The translations under genes were made by a program, and so were the position numbers. The notes below the pieces were generated by a model. That model searched no databases. It was not told the origin of the DNA and saw only the letters and a list, made by a program, of their open reading frames with translations. Positions 44,329 through 55,520 of a DNA stretch of 64,000 bases are shown here, in pieces (position 1 is the stretch's first letter; each line of letters starts with the position of its first letter). Origin of the DNA: Ampullaceana balthica. Lineage: Eukaryota > Mollusca > Gastropoda > Lymnaeidae. Location of the stretch: the NCBI GenBank assembly GCA_944989445.1, contig CALYLW010000166.1, positions 873,946-937,945 on the forward strand, given 5' to 3'.

Positions 44329-46343
44329 GTACTTGAATTCAAATTTTTAAAACTGATTTAGCCATTAAAGACATCACGTTTTTATTTATGTGAATTTATA
44401 GTTTATAAAGCTCAGCATCTTCCACTGCAATGGTTTAAATTTTAATTTATTATTTAGGTGAGAAAACTAATTTATTTTGACAGCGTATTTTAAAGGTGAA
44501 AGAAAATAATTAAAAAGTATTTGTTTGTTCCGTTTATTAGAAAACGTTCATTGTTAATAATTAGCATGTATAGAAAGGTCATAGTTTTTTAAACGCCATA
44601 AAAAATAATTTATGTGGTCATCTACACATGTGTTGGAAGCCTGAAGCCACCGGAAGTGTGTCGAAATCAAACTTGTAAATTATTTAAATAATTTTTCAAA
44701 ATCTTTGTACGATTTTTTTTATAAATAATGTAAAATTCATCACCGTATATTTTGAAAAAGAAATTATCAAACTATTATTAAAAAAAAGTTAATATTTCCT
44801 TTGAGTTTACTCGCAAACCCAAATTGTAAAGAAAAAACAACCCAACACCTGTCTGCAAAAGTCGTCTGCTAGCATCAGCCCTCACAGTCGCAGGGCAGGG
44901 TCTGATGGTTGACATTGTCAGTGAATACAATTACTGACATCCCAACAACTCAACCCACAATTGATTGACATCTGTTCACTTTACCCATCACCAGGCTAGG
45001 TTTAAAGCTATCATTAAAAGTACTTCTGAGATGAGTATGTGAGTTGAGATTTACTCGGCAACTCTTGCGTTTACTGACGGTTTACACTTACAATCTTATT
45101 TCACGCGTCCAACCTCGTTGCTACTAATAATAAAATTCGTCTGTGAATTTAATCAAAACTTTTAAAACCTGACTTAGATTCTATAAATATTTGATTGACT
45201 TACAGTTCACTCGTCTTATTGATGGCATTGATGGATATAATATATTGATGGATATATAATATTGAACACAGACAAATTAGATTGAAATCATCGGATCTAT
45301 AAAATGTGTCGCGGGTGAACTTCAAACTTCGGTAAAATGGATTTTCAATTTTAAAGATTGTGCTTTTACTTTTAGGATCGTGACTACGCTGTTTTGATGA
45401 TTGCAGGATTATTTCTGAGATTATAATCTGGTAAGTGCTGTGTTAACTTTATTTATTTATCTTTGTTTAGACTATAATTTTATAATGTGAAATGGAGGGG
45501 GGGGGGCTGGTGTTGTTGGTTGCATTAGTCTTAGTAACTTAGTGGTGATGAAGAAGGTGGTGTGGAAATATGGAAGAATTAAAAGTAAAAGACGATCGAC
45601 TCGTGGTCCAACGCGAGTTGTTAGTCAGTCAACCAAGACTAGGGGCAGGGGCAAGTGGTTCTCACACATTTGAGGGCCAAGAGTTTAGAATAAATGACTT
45701 CTTATTCTCGTACGAAATTAGTTAAGAAGCGTGTTTGTTGTTTACTTGTTAAGTTAAGGCTAACAACAGTTTTATAAGTTAAGTCTAACAACTAACAACA
45801 GTTTTATAAGTTTAAGCGATGGTAAAATAGTTTCACCTAGGGAATTAAATTATTAACGTATCCGTATAAATTGCATTTCCAATGGGAAAAAAAAACAAAA
45901 CCAACTGTTGTGAAATTAATCTTGGAAAAAAATTAATTATAATAAAATAAGAAACAATTTATAGGCACTGGAATTATATAAATATGAGTTGCGACTTAAA
46001 TTAATAACTAAAAAATAAAAATACTATAATTTTAACTTTTAAACAGTCAATATAAGATTGTCATTGTCATAGGATGAAACCTATCTTCCATTAATTTTGT
46101 GGGTGCCTGTTTGGAGCATTAAACGTCTAAATTCAAGAGGTAGGTAGTGGGTAGTAGGTGGGGTGTATATATTATTAGTGCCATATAAGTCCTCAGTCAT
46201 GTAAGTGTAAGTCCTACTCTATAGTCTAGAGTTGGAGTAGAGTGCCAGTAGGGTAAATATCACTGTTACTATACTATAAAACTGGAATGTAGGGACTGTT
46301 TGAGAACGTATTTAGTATTATATGTGAATGTGTGTTATTATTT
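44329..46343. other. long AT-rich intergenic stretch
   Basis: No coding signal. A good donor word, CTG|GTAAGTGCTG, at about 45430 follows a non-ATG-rich segment and could end a non-coding first exon of a gene running out of the window; nothing else supports it. Confidence 0.3.
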
Positions 46344-46344
46344 C

Positions 46345-46392
<48 letters not shown>

Positions 46393-46404
46393 CACACACA
46401 GTAG

Positions 46405-46441
<37 letters not shown>
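46344..46441. repeat. (TA)n microsatellites
   Basis: Two TA runs (46344-46386, 46409-46441) separated by a short CACACA-containing link. Confidence 0.95.
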
Positions 46442-46444
<3 letters not shown>

Positions 46445-47647
46445 CACATTTTATGTATTTTAAGAATATTAAAGTAAATTATGAATAGAATATAATGGTA
46501 TTAAAATACAGCTCCATCAATATTAATCCCATTTCACAATTCTATTAATCAATTAATTAAGGTCAATAAGAAAGGTCAAAAATCAAAATCTACAAGTGCA
46601 CGTGAACATTTAAAAGTTATCAAAGGTTGTTGACTTGTATGTCAAAAGACTTGACTTCATTTTGTTATATGTTTGTTTATAAACAATAATGGGATTGGGG
46701 TGGGTTTTAATAGTCCATTTATTCAAGTATTTTTATTTTTTTTACATTTACATCATGAATTGCAATCATTGATTAAATAGCTATTCAATGAAATAAAATA
46801 AATGTGTTGTTCTATGTATTCTTAAATTGATACATATAATTTATGTATGTGCTTTTATTTTAATGTATCATCAATTTATAAAATAATTTATTTTACAATA
46901 TAATGATAAAGTATATAAGGTAATGTAAGGCTCGTCTTTAATGCAATATACGTCTATAATCTGTAATATAATGTAGGCTAAATCTATAATCTATAATAAA
47001 ATCCAAGTGACAGAAAATAAATAATAAAAATAAAATTGTTCTATTATAATGTCATTCTGTAATATAAAGTAAGTCGATCTATAATATAATGTAGGTCTAT
47101 AGTCTATAATATAATGTAGGTCTATAGTCTATAATATAATGTAGGTCTATAGTCTATAATATAATGAAGGTCTATACTATAATATAATGTAGGTCTATAC
47201 TATAATGTAGATCTATACTTTAATGTAGATCTATACTATAATCTAGATCTATATTATAATATATATTTTATAATACAATCCTATAATCTGTGACCATTAT
47301 GTACTGTCCATTTATTCCGTCCAAAAAATGGTGAGGTGGGTTGGGTAAAAAGACTGATGGCTGCTGAAAAAAATGGACAGGTTAACAGAATGGTCTTCCG
47401 TTTTTCATTAATATATTTACACTGGCCAACATATTAAAGTTTTTTTTATAGAGCCTATCCCAAAGCAATCCCGAACAACTATATTTATATCATTTATCAT
47501 CATAACATATATCTGCATATATTAATTTTCCCTTATAACACCCATCATCCATCTTCCATCAGTTCAATTCAGTTCATTCGAGCCAGGAGAAGGCTTAAAA
47601 TTTTGACAGTTTTTGATCAAGAAAGAAAAAAATAAATAAAGTCAAGC
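46442..47647. other. AT-rich intergenic with degenerate 25-bp repeat
   Basis: At 47040-47270 about eight copies of AATATAATGTAGGTCTATAG TCTAT shorten progressively to 17 bases. The rest is unrecognised. Confidence 0.6.
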
Positions 47648-47655
47648 CTATAGGG

Positions 47656-47851
47656 TAGTGATGGCGAACCTATGGCGCGCGTGCCACAGTCGGCACACAG
47701 AGCCTCATCAGCCGGCACGCAACTAATTTATTACTTCCTTAATCAAATCACTTTGCTGGCACATTGTGTTGGCAATTAGCTATAAATAAATGTGTTTTTT
47801 TTAAAATTGAATTTTTGGCATGTGGCCCCCAAAAAAGGTTCGCCATCACTG
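47656..47851. mobile_element. hAT-like MITE (GTGATGGCGAACCT type)
   Basis: Ends TAGTGATGGCGAACCTATGG and AGGTTCGCCATCACTG, exact 8-bp duplication CTATAGGG (47648-47655, 47852-47859). 196 bases; resembles the MER5/Charlie style of hAT ends. Confidence 0.88.
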
Positions 47852-47859
47852 CTATAGGG

Positions 47860-48559
47860 CATACAAGTTAACAACCATTGATAACTTTGAGATGTTAACA
47901 TGTAGATATTGACCTTTCTCACGGGCTGAGATAGCCGTTAACTGAGGGGGGTAGGGGGAATATTGATAACCGCCTCTTGCACTCGTACTGCCGTCGTGCA
48001 GGACGGCGTTCAGATAAACATCAGTCAAGTTATACACGAGAGTTCATTGATGTAGTACCATACAACATTCTTCCGCCCATTTTGAAATCCAGCCAATAGA
48101 AATGACTAGCTTCCATCCATGTTGGCACTCCCCCCCCCACCACCCCACACCCCCTTTCCACGAAACACAACCTCACAAGGTGACAGAAAATGCAGCCCCG
48201 CAATTGTGCCCCACCCCCTTTTCACACCAGCTTGCAGCCCCCCCCCCTTCACCTTATTACCATGCATAATACATTTTATGTTTAAATGAATATTTTGGCA
48301 CCTCGTCTATATATGGCTGTGATGTCTCATGTGATTTACTGTAAATCATTTATTCTCATACTTCTGATCTCTCTAACTCAACCTAGGTAAATTTATTATA
48401 TAAAAAAACAGGGTATTAGTAGGCCTGACAAGACGTAACACAAGTTGTTACTAACTCAACCTGTAGTATCTCGTTATCCGTTATTGATTACCCTACAACA
48501 TAGGCCGACCCCACCGTTCTGTTCTTATCACTTAGTCAATTGTTAATGGCTTATTTAAA
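47860..48559. other. intergenic, C-rich runs, nothing recognised
   Basis: Contains poly-C runs near 48130 and 48240. No ORF of interest. Confidence 0.45.
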
Positions 48560-49194
48560 TTAGGGTTGTTAATTTCGGGGTTTTTTTTGGTGGCAAACCG
48601 ATTATCGGTTATGTAAATCCGATTTTAAACAGGTTATCGTTTTACCGCTGACTTCAAAGAAATATATTCTTATAAGGCGAATATGACGTGGAATAAGGAG
48701 ATGACGTCACAGTTTTCGTTCAATTAAAGAAAGGCCGTCCCTAGCAGAGCTGTTTCTAGGGCTGGCGAAGATGGTGTGGAAACGGAGGAAGTAACGAAAT
48801 GATGTCACACGCAATACGTAATGTGGGAAATTGCATTTTATGTCTGGCCTACATCATGATTTCGACAACAGAGACTGCATTTATTACGTCTATTTTGTCA
48901 ATTTTAGACATAAATGAACTTAAATGACGTAAAACTTTTCGCCAAACAATAAATGTATTAATTTAAAAACACATTGCACGGAGTGCTCAAAACTTATAAA
49001 TAAAAAAACACACCTTGGCGGTCATATTGTATAAAAAATGTCAGCAAATGCGGGAATAAATTTGGTTTGAATATTTTTTGAAGTTTTCAGTACTAAATGA
49101 TTTTAAAAAAAAACAGCAATATTAAATTCCATTATCGTTTCGCGGAATTTTAAAACCGATAATGGGATTTCCAAATATCGTGTAAAAATCCCAA
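48560..49194. mobile_element. possible TIR element
   Basis: Starts TTAGGGTTGTTAATTTCGGG, ends ...AAAAATCCCAA, bounded by TTTAAA on both sides; AACCGATTATCGGTT near the left end and AAAACCGATAATGGG near the right are inverted partners. Because TTTAAA is palindromic the duplication is ambiguous. Confidence 0.4.
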
Positions 49195-49349
49195 TTTAAA
49201 TAGTACATAGTTGAGCACTGGTACACTAAAATAACATTTTAAAAAAAATTTACTTTATTGAAATGAAATTTATTTTCAGCTCACTTTTTTTCTTGTTACT
49301 TAAAACTCACCTGGCAAGATAAACTATATCAATTTTCATTGTAGGTATA

Positions 49350-49659
49350 TGTAACGATGTAACTTTGTATTTCTCTTTTATGTAGGCGTTCTCACAGTAA
49401 TTAATCTTGTGCACAATAATTCACTGAAGAATTCGTTTATCCAAAACAACTTTAATATACATATATATATTGTACACATAAGAATCATTTGAGGTAATAT
49501 AACGTGGAAATCTTGAGCTATTCACCATCATGCTTCCCTGTCGGAAGTCTACCCACAACTGTTCGCCCAACACTTTCAACCAATAGAAATGCTCCTTTCT
49601 TCCCGCGTCCACCATACATGTGACCTTACGTCACAAAATTATGTTAATCAGATGTGACA
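49350..49659 (-). repeat. 3' LTR
   Basis: 310 bp copy of 53121-53430 with no difference seen by eye, implying a recent insertion. Confidence 0.93.
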
Positions 49660-49797
49660 TTCACCCCCATCCTTCAAAAAAAAATGTTTATGAAATACAA
49701 CATTTTAGGTCTTCATAAAATCAAATCAATCTATATCTATATTCAAATTTCAAATATTTATCATCAATGAACATTCATTTTCTTACATACAACTTCT

Positions 49798-49978
49798 GGA
49801 TATAGAATCAATAAGAAAAAATCTGTAGGACTGCATCAGTCTAAACATAAGAAATAATGAGAAAAAATCTGTAGAACTGCAACAGTCTTAACATAAGAAA
49901 TAATGAGAAAAAATCTGTAGAACTGCAACAGTCTTAACATAAGAAATAATGAGAAACCATCTGTAGGACTGCAGCCGT
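49798..49978. repeat. about 50-bp repeat, 4 copies, in LTR element 3' region
   Basis: Units of AATAATGAGAAAAAATCTGT AGAACTGCAACAGTCTTAAC ATAAGA. Confidence 0.85.
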
Positions 49979-50286
49979 CTACCTGTGCTGAAAAAATGAA
50001 AATGGACTTTTAAACACATCTGTAATTTTGTGTAATTAAAACATTTAAACACTCAATATTATTAAAATTAACTAATAATCCAATGGAATTCAAACACTGT
50101 TCCTTGTCCATTGTTCAACAAAGAAAAGTATTAATATAATTACAGTCTCTGTTTGTATCCTTTAGGAATTCACAGACTAATGTTAAAACAGTCTCTTATT
50201 TTATCATTTAGTAATTCACAGAATGTCTTTTCAATAGTCTCTGGTTTTATCAGTTAGGAGTTCACAGAGTGTCTTTATTTATTGTC

Positions 50287-50380
50287 ATTCTACTTAATAT
50301 GTCTGCAACCACATTGTCCTTTCCCTTCACAGGTTTAATGTCAAATTTGTAGTCGGCTAATAGCATAGCCTAGTTCAATA
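50287..50380 (-). pseudogene. RNase H C-terminal remnant of gypsy-type pol
   Basis: The minus strand reads LLADYKFDIKPVKGKDNVVA then DILSRM, the conserved end of the Ty3/gypsy RNase H domain (usually RWxLxLxxYDFxIxxxxGKxNxVADxLSR). A stop codon replaces part of the RW position. No RT or integrase flanks it, so most of pol was deleted. Confidence 0.75.
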
Positions 50381-50460
50381 CAGTCATTCTTCAATTGACG
50401 AGTATGAATTCAAATCGATGGGCTTTGAATGTTTCTTCAGATTGTTAAATGTTCAATAAT

Positions 50461-50793
50461 TCACCAACCATGACTTCGATTATGTTCATTCATAATTTCA
50501 ATTCCAGCATCTTGAATAAATTGCTTAGCTTTTGAGATGTCATTTTTGCTTCCAGATAATTCAATAGAATTTGGAACAGATGAGTCACTGTCAGAAACTT
50601 TTATCTGAAAAATATTGTCTCTATCTGTAAAGTTTTTGATTTGGCTTAATACACAACCAATTGTTCTTCCTAATTCAGATGATTTCACACAAATTGTTTC
50701 AGATTCACTAGTACCATCTCTTTCTCTGCTACTATGGTCTTCATTTCTTTTATCATATACTTGATTTTTAATAGTGGCTAAAATGTCACTAGT
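50461..50793 (-). CDS. KH-like domain segment in frame after gag stop
   Basis: After the gag TAA the same frame stays open for 110 codons to the stop at 50461. The last 75 residues (from an internal Met at 50688) resemble a KH RNA-binding domain: ELGRTIGCVLSQIKNF, IFQIKVS, SIELSGSKNDISKAKQFIQD. The first part (YDKRNEDHSSRERD) is a charged linker. It could be expressed by stop-codon readthrough, by initiation at the internal Met, or be a gag-KH fusion broken by one nonsense change. The KH assignment rests on pattern only. Confidence 0.5.
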   Translation of the reverse strand, partial: TSDILATIKNQVYDKRNEDHSSRERDGTSESETICVKSSELGRTIGCVLSQIKNFTDRDNIFQIKVSDSDSSVPNSIELSGSKNDISKAKQFIQDAGIEIMNEHNRSHGW

Positions 50794-52290
50794 TTATGTC
50801 TGTGCTCGATTTAACTTTATTATTTTTCTATCATTCATGTCTTGGTTTTCATTCTTTCTCCATGATTGAATTGATTGATCATAATTTCTTTTTCCGGAGT
50901 CAAAATTGTATTTGCCTCTCCATGATCTTCTGCTTTCATTATAATCTCTATTTATGGAATTATGATTATTTCTTTCTCTCCATGATTGTCTTTCTTGATC
51001 ATACTCTCTGTGTCTGGAATTATGATTATATTTTTGTCTCCATAATTGTCTATCTTGATCATAATCTCTATGTTTGGAATTATGATATTTTTCTTTCCAG
51101 GCTTGTCTACCTTTGTTTTCAAAATGATCTTGTTTTGATCTTTCTTCTATTTTCTTTCTGATAGAGCTGTCATTAGGTGACACCCTATTTGGTTTGCCTT
51201 TATTGTGGTAACACTGCTTAGCCATATGTCCTGGCTTGTTACAGTACCAACAAATAGTTTGTCTGTTGCCTTGGTTTGGCAGACTCTGGTTTCTCATACC
51301 TTGCCTTTTTTCTTGACTTTTAATTTGTATTGCTGCAAATATGTCTTGTCTCTTATCCATTTCCACATTCGGATGAGAGTCTTTGAATGTTCGTAATGCA
51401 TTTGTTAGCTCTGCTTGAGTACGAACTTTCTTGTCAGTCAAATATGTGAATAGGGTTGGTGTTGCATTTTCTAAAAACTTGTCAATTAACACCATGTCTA
51501 TTATGGCCTTTGGATTGCTCGTATCTATTGCTGTCAGTTCCAGCCATTTTGTTAGTTTGACTTGTGCTTCATGTACTATGATCTGTGGATCTTTGTCCAT
51601 CTTGATTCTCATTTCATGAAATTCTCTTCTATAATCATTTTCTGACTTTCCAAAATGACATAGAAGTGCCTTTTTGACATTCTTATATATGCTTTTGTCT
51701 TCTTTGGCTATACTGTTATAAGCTTCAAATGCTTCTCCAGTTAATTGAGTCATCAGTTGTGCTGGCCAATCTTCTTCATTATAGCCTTTCATAGCCATTA
51801 TGGATTCGAAATAATCCAGATAAACATCCATTTTTTCTTTTTGGCTATCATATTTTCTTACTTTGATAGTATCCCTTGGTGCTGACCTTCTATTTGTTTC
51901 ATCACCAGGATTGTGGCCTCTACTCCCTAGCTCAATTTGTAATTTTAAGGTGTCTTGTTTCATTTTTTCAAGTTCTCTTGCACTTATGAGTTTTTGCCTC
52001 TCTTCTTCATTAGCAATTCTTGCTTTTTCTTCAGCCCCTCTTTGATTTTCTTTTTCTTCAGCTTTTCTTAGCTGTTCTTTTTCTTCAGCTATTCTTGCTT
52101 TTTCTTCTTCTTCAGCTTTTCTTCGCTGCTCTTTTTCTTCAGCTATTCTTGCTTTTTCTTCTTCTTCAGCAACTTTTTCTTCAACGAAATCTCTCATTTC
52201 TTTTCCCTTTAATCCCATCTCTTTAGCTATGGCGGTGAATCTTTCGTAGTAATCCATGTTTTGTTTGATTGAATAATATGAATCTAGCAA
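50794..52290 (-). CDS. gag polyprotein of LTR retrotransposon
   Basis: 498 residues. Residues about 36-110 form a Glu/Lys/Ala-rich coiled coil with EEKARIAEEKEQ repeats. Residues about 140-300 resemble the retrotransposon gag (capsid) domain (KMDVYLDYFESIMAMKGYNE, WPAQLMTQLTGEAFEAY, VKKALLCHFG). A CCHC zinc knuckle is at Cys347-Cys350-His355-Cys360. Residues about 403-490 hold five copies of a 19-residue basic/aromatic repeat (RQSWRxKYNHNSxHRxYDQE), probably nucleic-acid binding. The first in-frame ATG was used; Met12 is an alternative. The stop TAA is followed by an open in-frame extension. Confidence 0.88.
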   Translation of the reverse strand: MLDSYYSIKQNMDYYERFTAIAKEMGLKGKEMRDFVEEKVAEEEEKARIAEEKEQRRKAEEEEKARIAEEKEQLRKAEEKENQRGAEEKARIANEEERQKLISARELEKMKQDTLKLQIELGSRGHNPGDETNRRSAPRDTIKVRKYDSQKEKMDVYLDYFESIMAMKGYNEEDWPAQLMTQLTGEAFEAYNSIAKEDKSIYKNVKKALLCHFGKSENDYRREFHEMRIKMDKDPQIIVHEAQVKLTKWLELTAIDTSNPKAIIDMVLIDKFLENATPTLFTYLTDKKVRTQAELTNALRTFKDSHPNVEMDKRQDIFAAIQIKSQEKRQGMRNQSLPNQGNRQTICWYCNKPGHMAKQCYHNKGKPNRVSPNDSSIRKKIEERSKQDHFENKGRQAWKEKYHNSKHRDYDQDRQLWRQKYNHNSRHREYDQERQSWRERNNHNSINRDYNESRRSWRGKYNFDSGKRNYDQSIQSWRKNENQDMNDRKIIKLNRAQT

Positions 52291-53120
52291 TTCGGTAAGG
52301 AATGTCTGGATATATATTGATAAAGTTTACAATCGCCCAAATGAAATATCTTGAATTCAAAATGTTAAGTTCAAATAAGTGACACGTCTAAACCATGAAA
52401 TCTAGTTATTGGCAAGATGAGACAACAAAAAGAATCCTCACACGGGATCTTTAGTATACTTTATATATACGCTCCCTCAGATTGACAAAATATATTAAAT
52501 GGTCCGATCGTTTTGAATGAAAGTCACTTGGTTAAAATTTCAATTTTTGAGTAGTTTTTAAACAATTTAGTTCACTCCATTAATCCACAATTGCGATAAT
52601 CAAACTCTTCACACAATGAATGGATAAAAATTCCGTTTCCTTATTTATAATTCACACCAACACATTGAATAGTCCATAGCTACTCGGTTCGACGTTATGT
52701 TTACTATTACTAATATTTCCTGGAATCAACTAGCATTAAGCCTGTTGACGTCACGACCTATATATGTTCACCGTGTGTCACCATTCAGTAAGCCTACACG
52801 ACCCAGATTCCAGTACTGTGTAGTATGCTTGTACTGACGTTGAATGTGACGTAGAACCAACTAGTCTGATCCAGTTTTATATACTGTGAAAATCTGCCGT
52901 TTATGCCGCCATTTTGAAATCTTCTTGTATTTTCATTGAACTACAAAAGTTTATTCACAGCTTCTTACGAACTTGAATATTCAAAAATACTATAGCTGGT
53001 ATTATTTCTTATTTTAAAGAATACTTTCCTTTTTGGAAATATCCAATACTTATTTCCACGCAACCTCTTTCTCGAAATCTCTTGTACAGTGTTCACATAG
53101 AACTTTTACTTCGACACCAA

Positions 53121-53430
53121 TGTAACGATGTAACTTTGTATTTCTCTTTTATGTAGGCGTTCTCACAGTAATTAATCTTGTGCACAATAATTCACTGAAG
53201 AATTCGTTTATCCAAAACAACTTTAATATACATATATATATTGTACACATAAGAATCATTTGAGGTAATATAACGTGGAAATCTTGAGCTATTCACCATC
53301 ATGCTTCCCTGTCGGAAGTCTACCCACAACTGTTCGCCCAACACTTTCAACCAATAGAAATGCTCCTTTCTTCCCGCGTCCACCATACATGTGACCTTAC
53401 GTCACAAAATTATGTTAATCAGATGTGACA
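53121..53430 (-). repeat. 5' LTR
   Basis: 310 bp, TG...CA ends on the minus strand. Contains an inverted CCAAT word and TATA-like sequence. The 64-residue frame inside is shared with the other LTR simply because the LTRs match. Confidence 0.93.
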
Positions 53431-53449
53431 GTATAAAAAAAAATTTAAA

Positions 53450-53452
<3 letters not shown>

Positions 53453-53504
<52 letters not shown>
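53453..53504. repeat. (TA)n microsatellite
   Basis: TA run just outside the LTR element. Confidence 0.95.
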
Positions 53505-53507
<3 letters not shown>

Positions 53508-55010
53508 AAAACTACAACATGCAGATGATTGTTCTTTTCATAGCGCCAGTTGTCCAAGCTAGTCCAGCAATGCTCCTCACCGAAAAGGTGTCCAGTAGCA
53601 CAAAACACAATTTTAGCATTATAGATGAACGTGAAATGATGGTAAAATACTCGATTTCTTTTCTTCAAAAATTGATAAAATTTGAAATGTCCGATTCTTC
53701 AGCTGAGGTACTCACACATACTCACTTGACTTGTGTTACTTGCTGTAACCTGCTGTAACTTGCTGTAACTTGCTGGTGACTAGTTCACGTTTTTTTGGTC
53801 ACATATGGCTACATTTCTCAGTGCACTATATTTTAGGGTGATTAACAATTTTAAAAAAGATTGATGGTTTATGGGAGCGAGACGTACGCGAGCCTGTTAT
53901 GCTCCTTTCTTACTGCGCTGTGGTCAGAAGGCGTGATGACCACATGGACCATCTTGTGCGGACTAGACAAATAAATGGCCCTCGACGTCTGAAAACAAGC
54001 TCAATACCGATAAGCAGTTCTTTGTGGGGTGACGTATGTGCAACTCGAGTTGTCACACGTGACAAGAGGTTCCGAAACACAATTAGCTGGCCTCAAATAA
54101 CTAGAGGGCTCTCAAGCGAATTAACAAAAAAATATATTTGAAAATGACTGTACTAAAAATAACATAACCAAGGAACATTTGGATGAATATTTTGGGAGCT
54201 ATTTTGAATAGTCTGTTTGGGGGCTGTATATCGATAAATTGACGTGACATACTTTAAAAAAAAATATCTTTAATACTTTTTTTAAATACACTTTGATTTA
54301 AAAATTATTTTTTAATCCGGTTCCACCACAAACGCTGCTACATTATAATGTCAGACAACAGACAAGATGATTTAAACTTTATTCAAACTTGGAAAATTGC
54401 TATTTCAAGAAAAAAAAATTCCCCTAACATTTGAACGTAACAACACAGATAAATCTCACCTAAAGACACAGATAGTGGCAGAGTTATTGTGCTGACATCC
54501 CTAACGAACAGACGACGAGGGTCGGAGAAATTTATAACTGTCGGCGAATCCGAGTTCGCGCGTTGTTTACTCTTTTAGAAGGCAGCTAAAATTACTCACC
54601 CGGCCGTCTGCTGTTACTGGAAATATCGTTATTTTACCACCGGGTGCTCTCAAATTAGCCGAGGGGGAGGGGGTATTTTGTTTCTCTTGGCGAATTTCCT
54701 ACCCATATAATGATTACGTTCTTGTTTTGTTCCTTAACATTATTTTGAGTTGTACTTTTTAAAACAATTTTCTCAATAACTGTGATGTCAAGGTGAAGTG
54801 TAACCCATTCAGCAGCTTCCAGATTTTCTCTTGCATCCGATGTCCAGTTTTACCAGTGTTTTCCATTATCCCAATGACCACTCTGTTGCACATAGTCGGA
54901 TAATAAATATGTCCTTGCTGTGTGTGGTTTTTAGTTTCAGCGCCCGCTTTATAGCGTTATCTTTGTTGTCTTAGTATCCAGTGGTTACCGTTGCTGTCCT
55001 AAATTCCAGT
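53505..55010. other. intergenic, nothing recognised
   Basis: No TIR, repeat array or protein-like frame. The block 54500-54720 is of balanced composition and could be regulatory; this is a guess. Confidence 0.35.
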
Positions 55011-55285
55011 TTACACAGACGCTCCTTTACACAGACGCTCCTTTACACAGACGCTCCTACTATACAGACGCTCCTTTACACAGACGCTCCTTTACACAGA
55101 CGCTCCTACTATACAGACGCTCCTTCTATACAGACGCTCCTTCTATACAGACGCTCCTACTATACATACGCTCCTTCTATACAGACGCTCCTTCTATACA
55201 GACGCTCCTACTATACAGACGCTCCTTCTATACAGACGCTCCTACTATACAGACGCTCCTTCTATACAGACGCTCCTTCTATACA
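55011..55285. repeat. 17/18-bp satellite derived from LINE/SINE 3' tail
   Basis: About 16 units of CTATACAGACGCTCCTT (also CTACTATACAGACGCTCC and TTACACAGACGCTCC). The unit equals the end of the CR1/L2-like LINE (5447-5465) and of the adjacent SINE. Confidence 0.93.
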
Positions 55286-55520
55286 GAAGATAATTGCGTC
55301 CACGAACCATGACGTAAAGTGATGCAGGCCAGGGCTATGAGGTTCCACGCAATTCCCAGCCGCCTTTGTTTTCCCTAACTAGTGTCAGGTACCCATTCGG
55401 AGCTGGGTTGACTCATGGACACCCTTGGCCCCGGGAATAAATCCCTGCCTTCACGGTGATTCGAACCCGTGACCATCGGTACGCCAGCCGAGCGCGCATG
55501 CCACTCGACCACCGTGCCCC
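55286..55520 (-). mobile_element. tRNA-derived SINE with LINE-like 3' tail
   Basis: The minus strand begins GGGGCACGGTGGTCGAGTGG (box A-like) and has GGTTCGAATC (box B) at 55467-55458, the internal pol III promoter of a tRNA-derived head. A unique body follows, then GGACGCAATTATCTTCTGTA and TAGAAGGAGCGTCTG, matching the CR1/L2-like LINE tail at 5490-5450. The tail is expanded into the adjoining satellite. Confidence 0.82.

Larger units (their letters stand above)
49350..53430 (-). mobile_element. non-autonomous Ty3/gypsy-like LTR retrotransposon with gag and KH-like segment
   Basis: 4081 bases, minus strand. Two 310-bp LTRs look identical by eye, start TGTCACATC and end ATCGTTACA. GTATA duplicated on both flanks (49345-49349, 53431-53435). 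A TGGTGTCGAAGTAAAAGT primer-binding-like sequence lies one base inside the 5' LTR (53120-53102) and a purine tract GAAGGATGGGGGTGA precedes the 3' LTR (49660-49674). It encodes gag, an in-frame KH-like stretch and only a scrap of RNase H; protease, RT and integrase are absent. Confidence 0.92.

Noticed and set aside
45370..45440. Non-coding first exon ending at CTG|GTAAGT
   Set aside because: A good donor word alone; no downstream coding exon was found in 18 kb.
49421..49615. 64-residue frame repeated at 53192-53386
   Set aside because: It is duplicated because it lies in the two LTRs, not because of a gene family.
53899..54141. 80-residue + strand frame
   Set aside because: No recognisable domain or neighbours; length is within chance expectation.
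55441..55520. A tRNA gene on the minus strand
   Set aside because: Boxes A and B are present, but the 3' half does not close an acceptor stem and the sequence continues into a SINE body and LINE tail.
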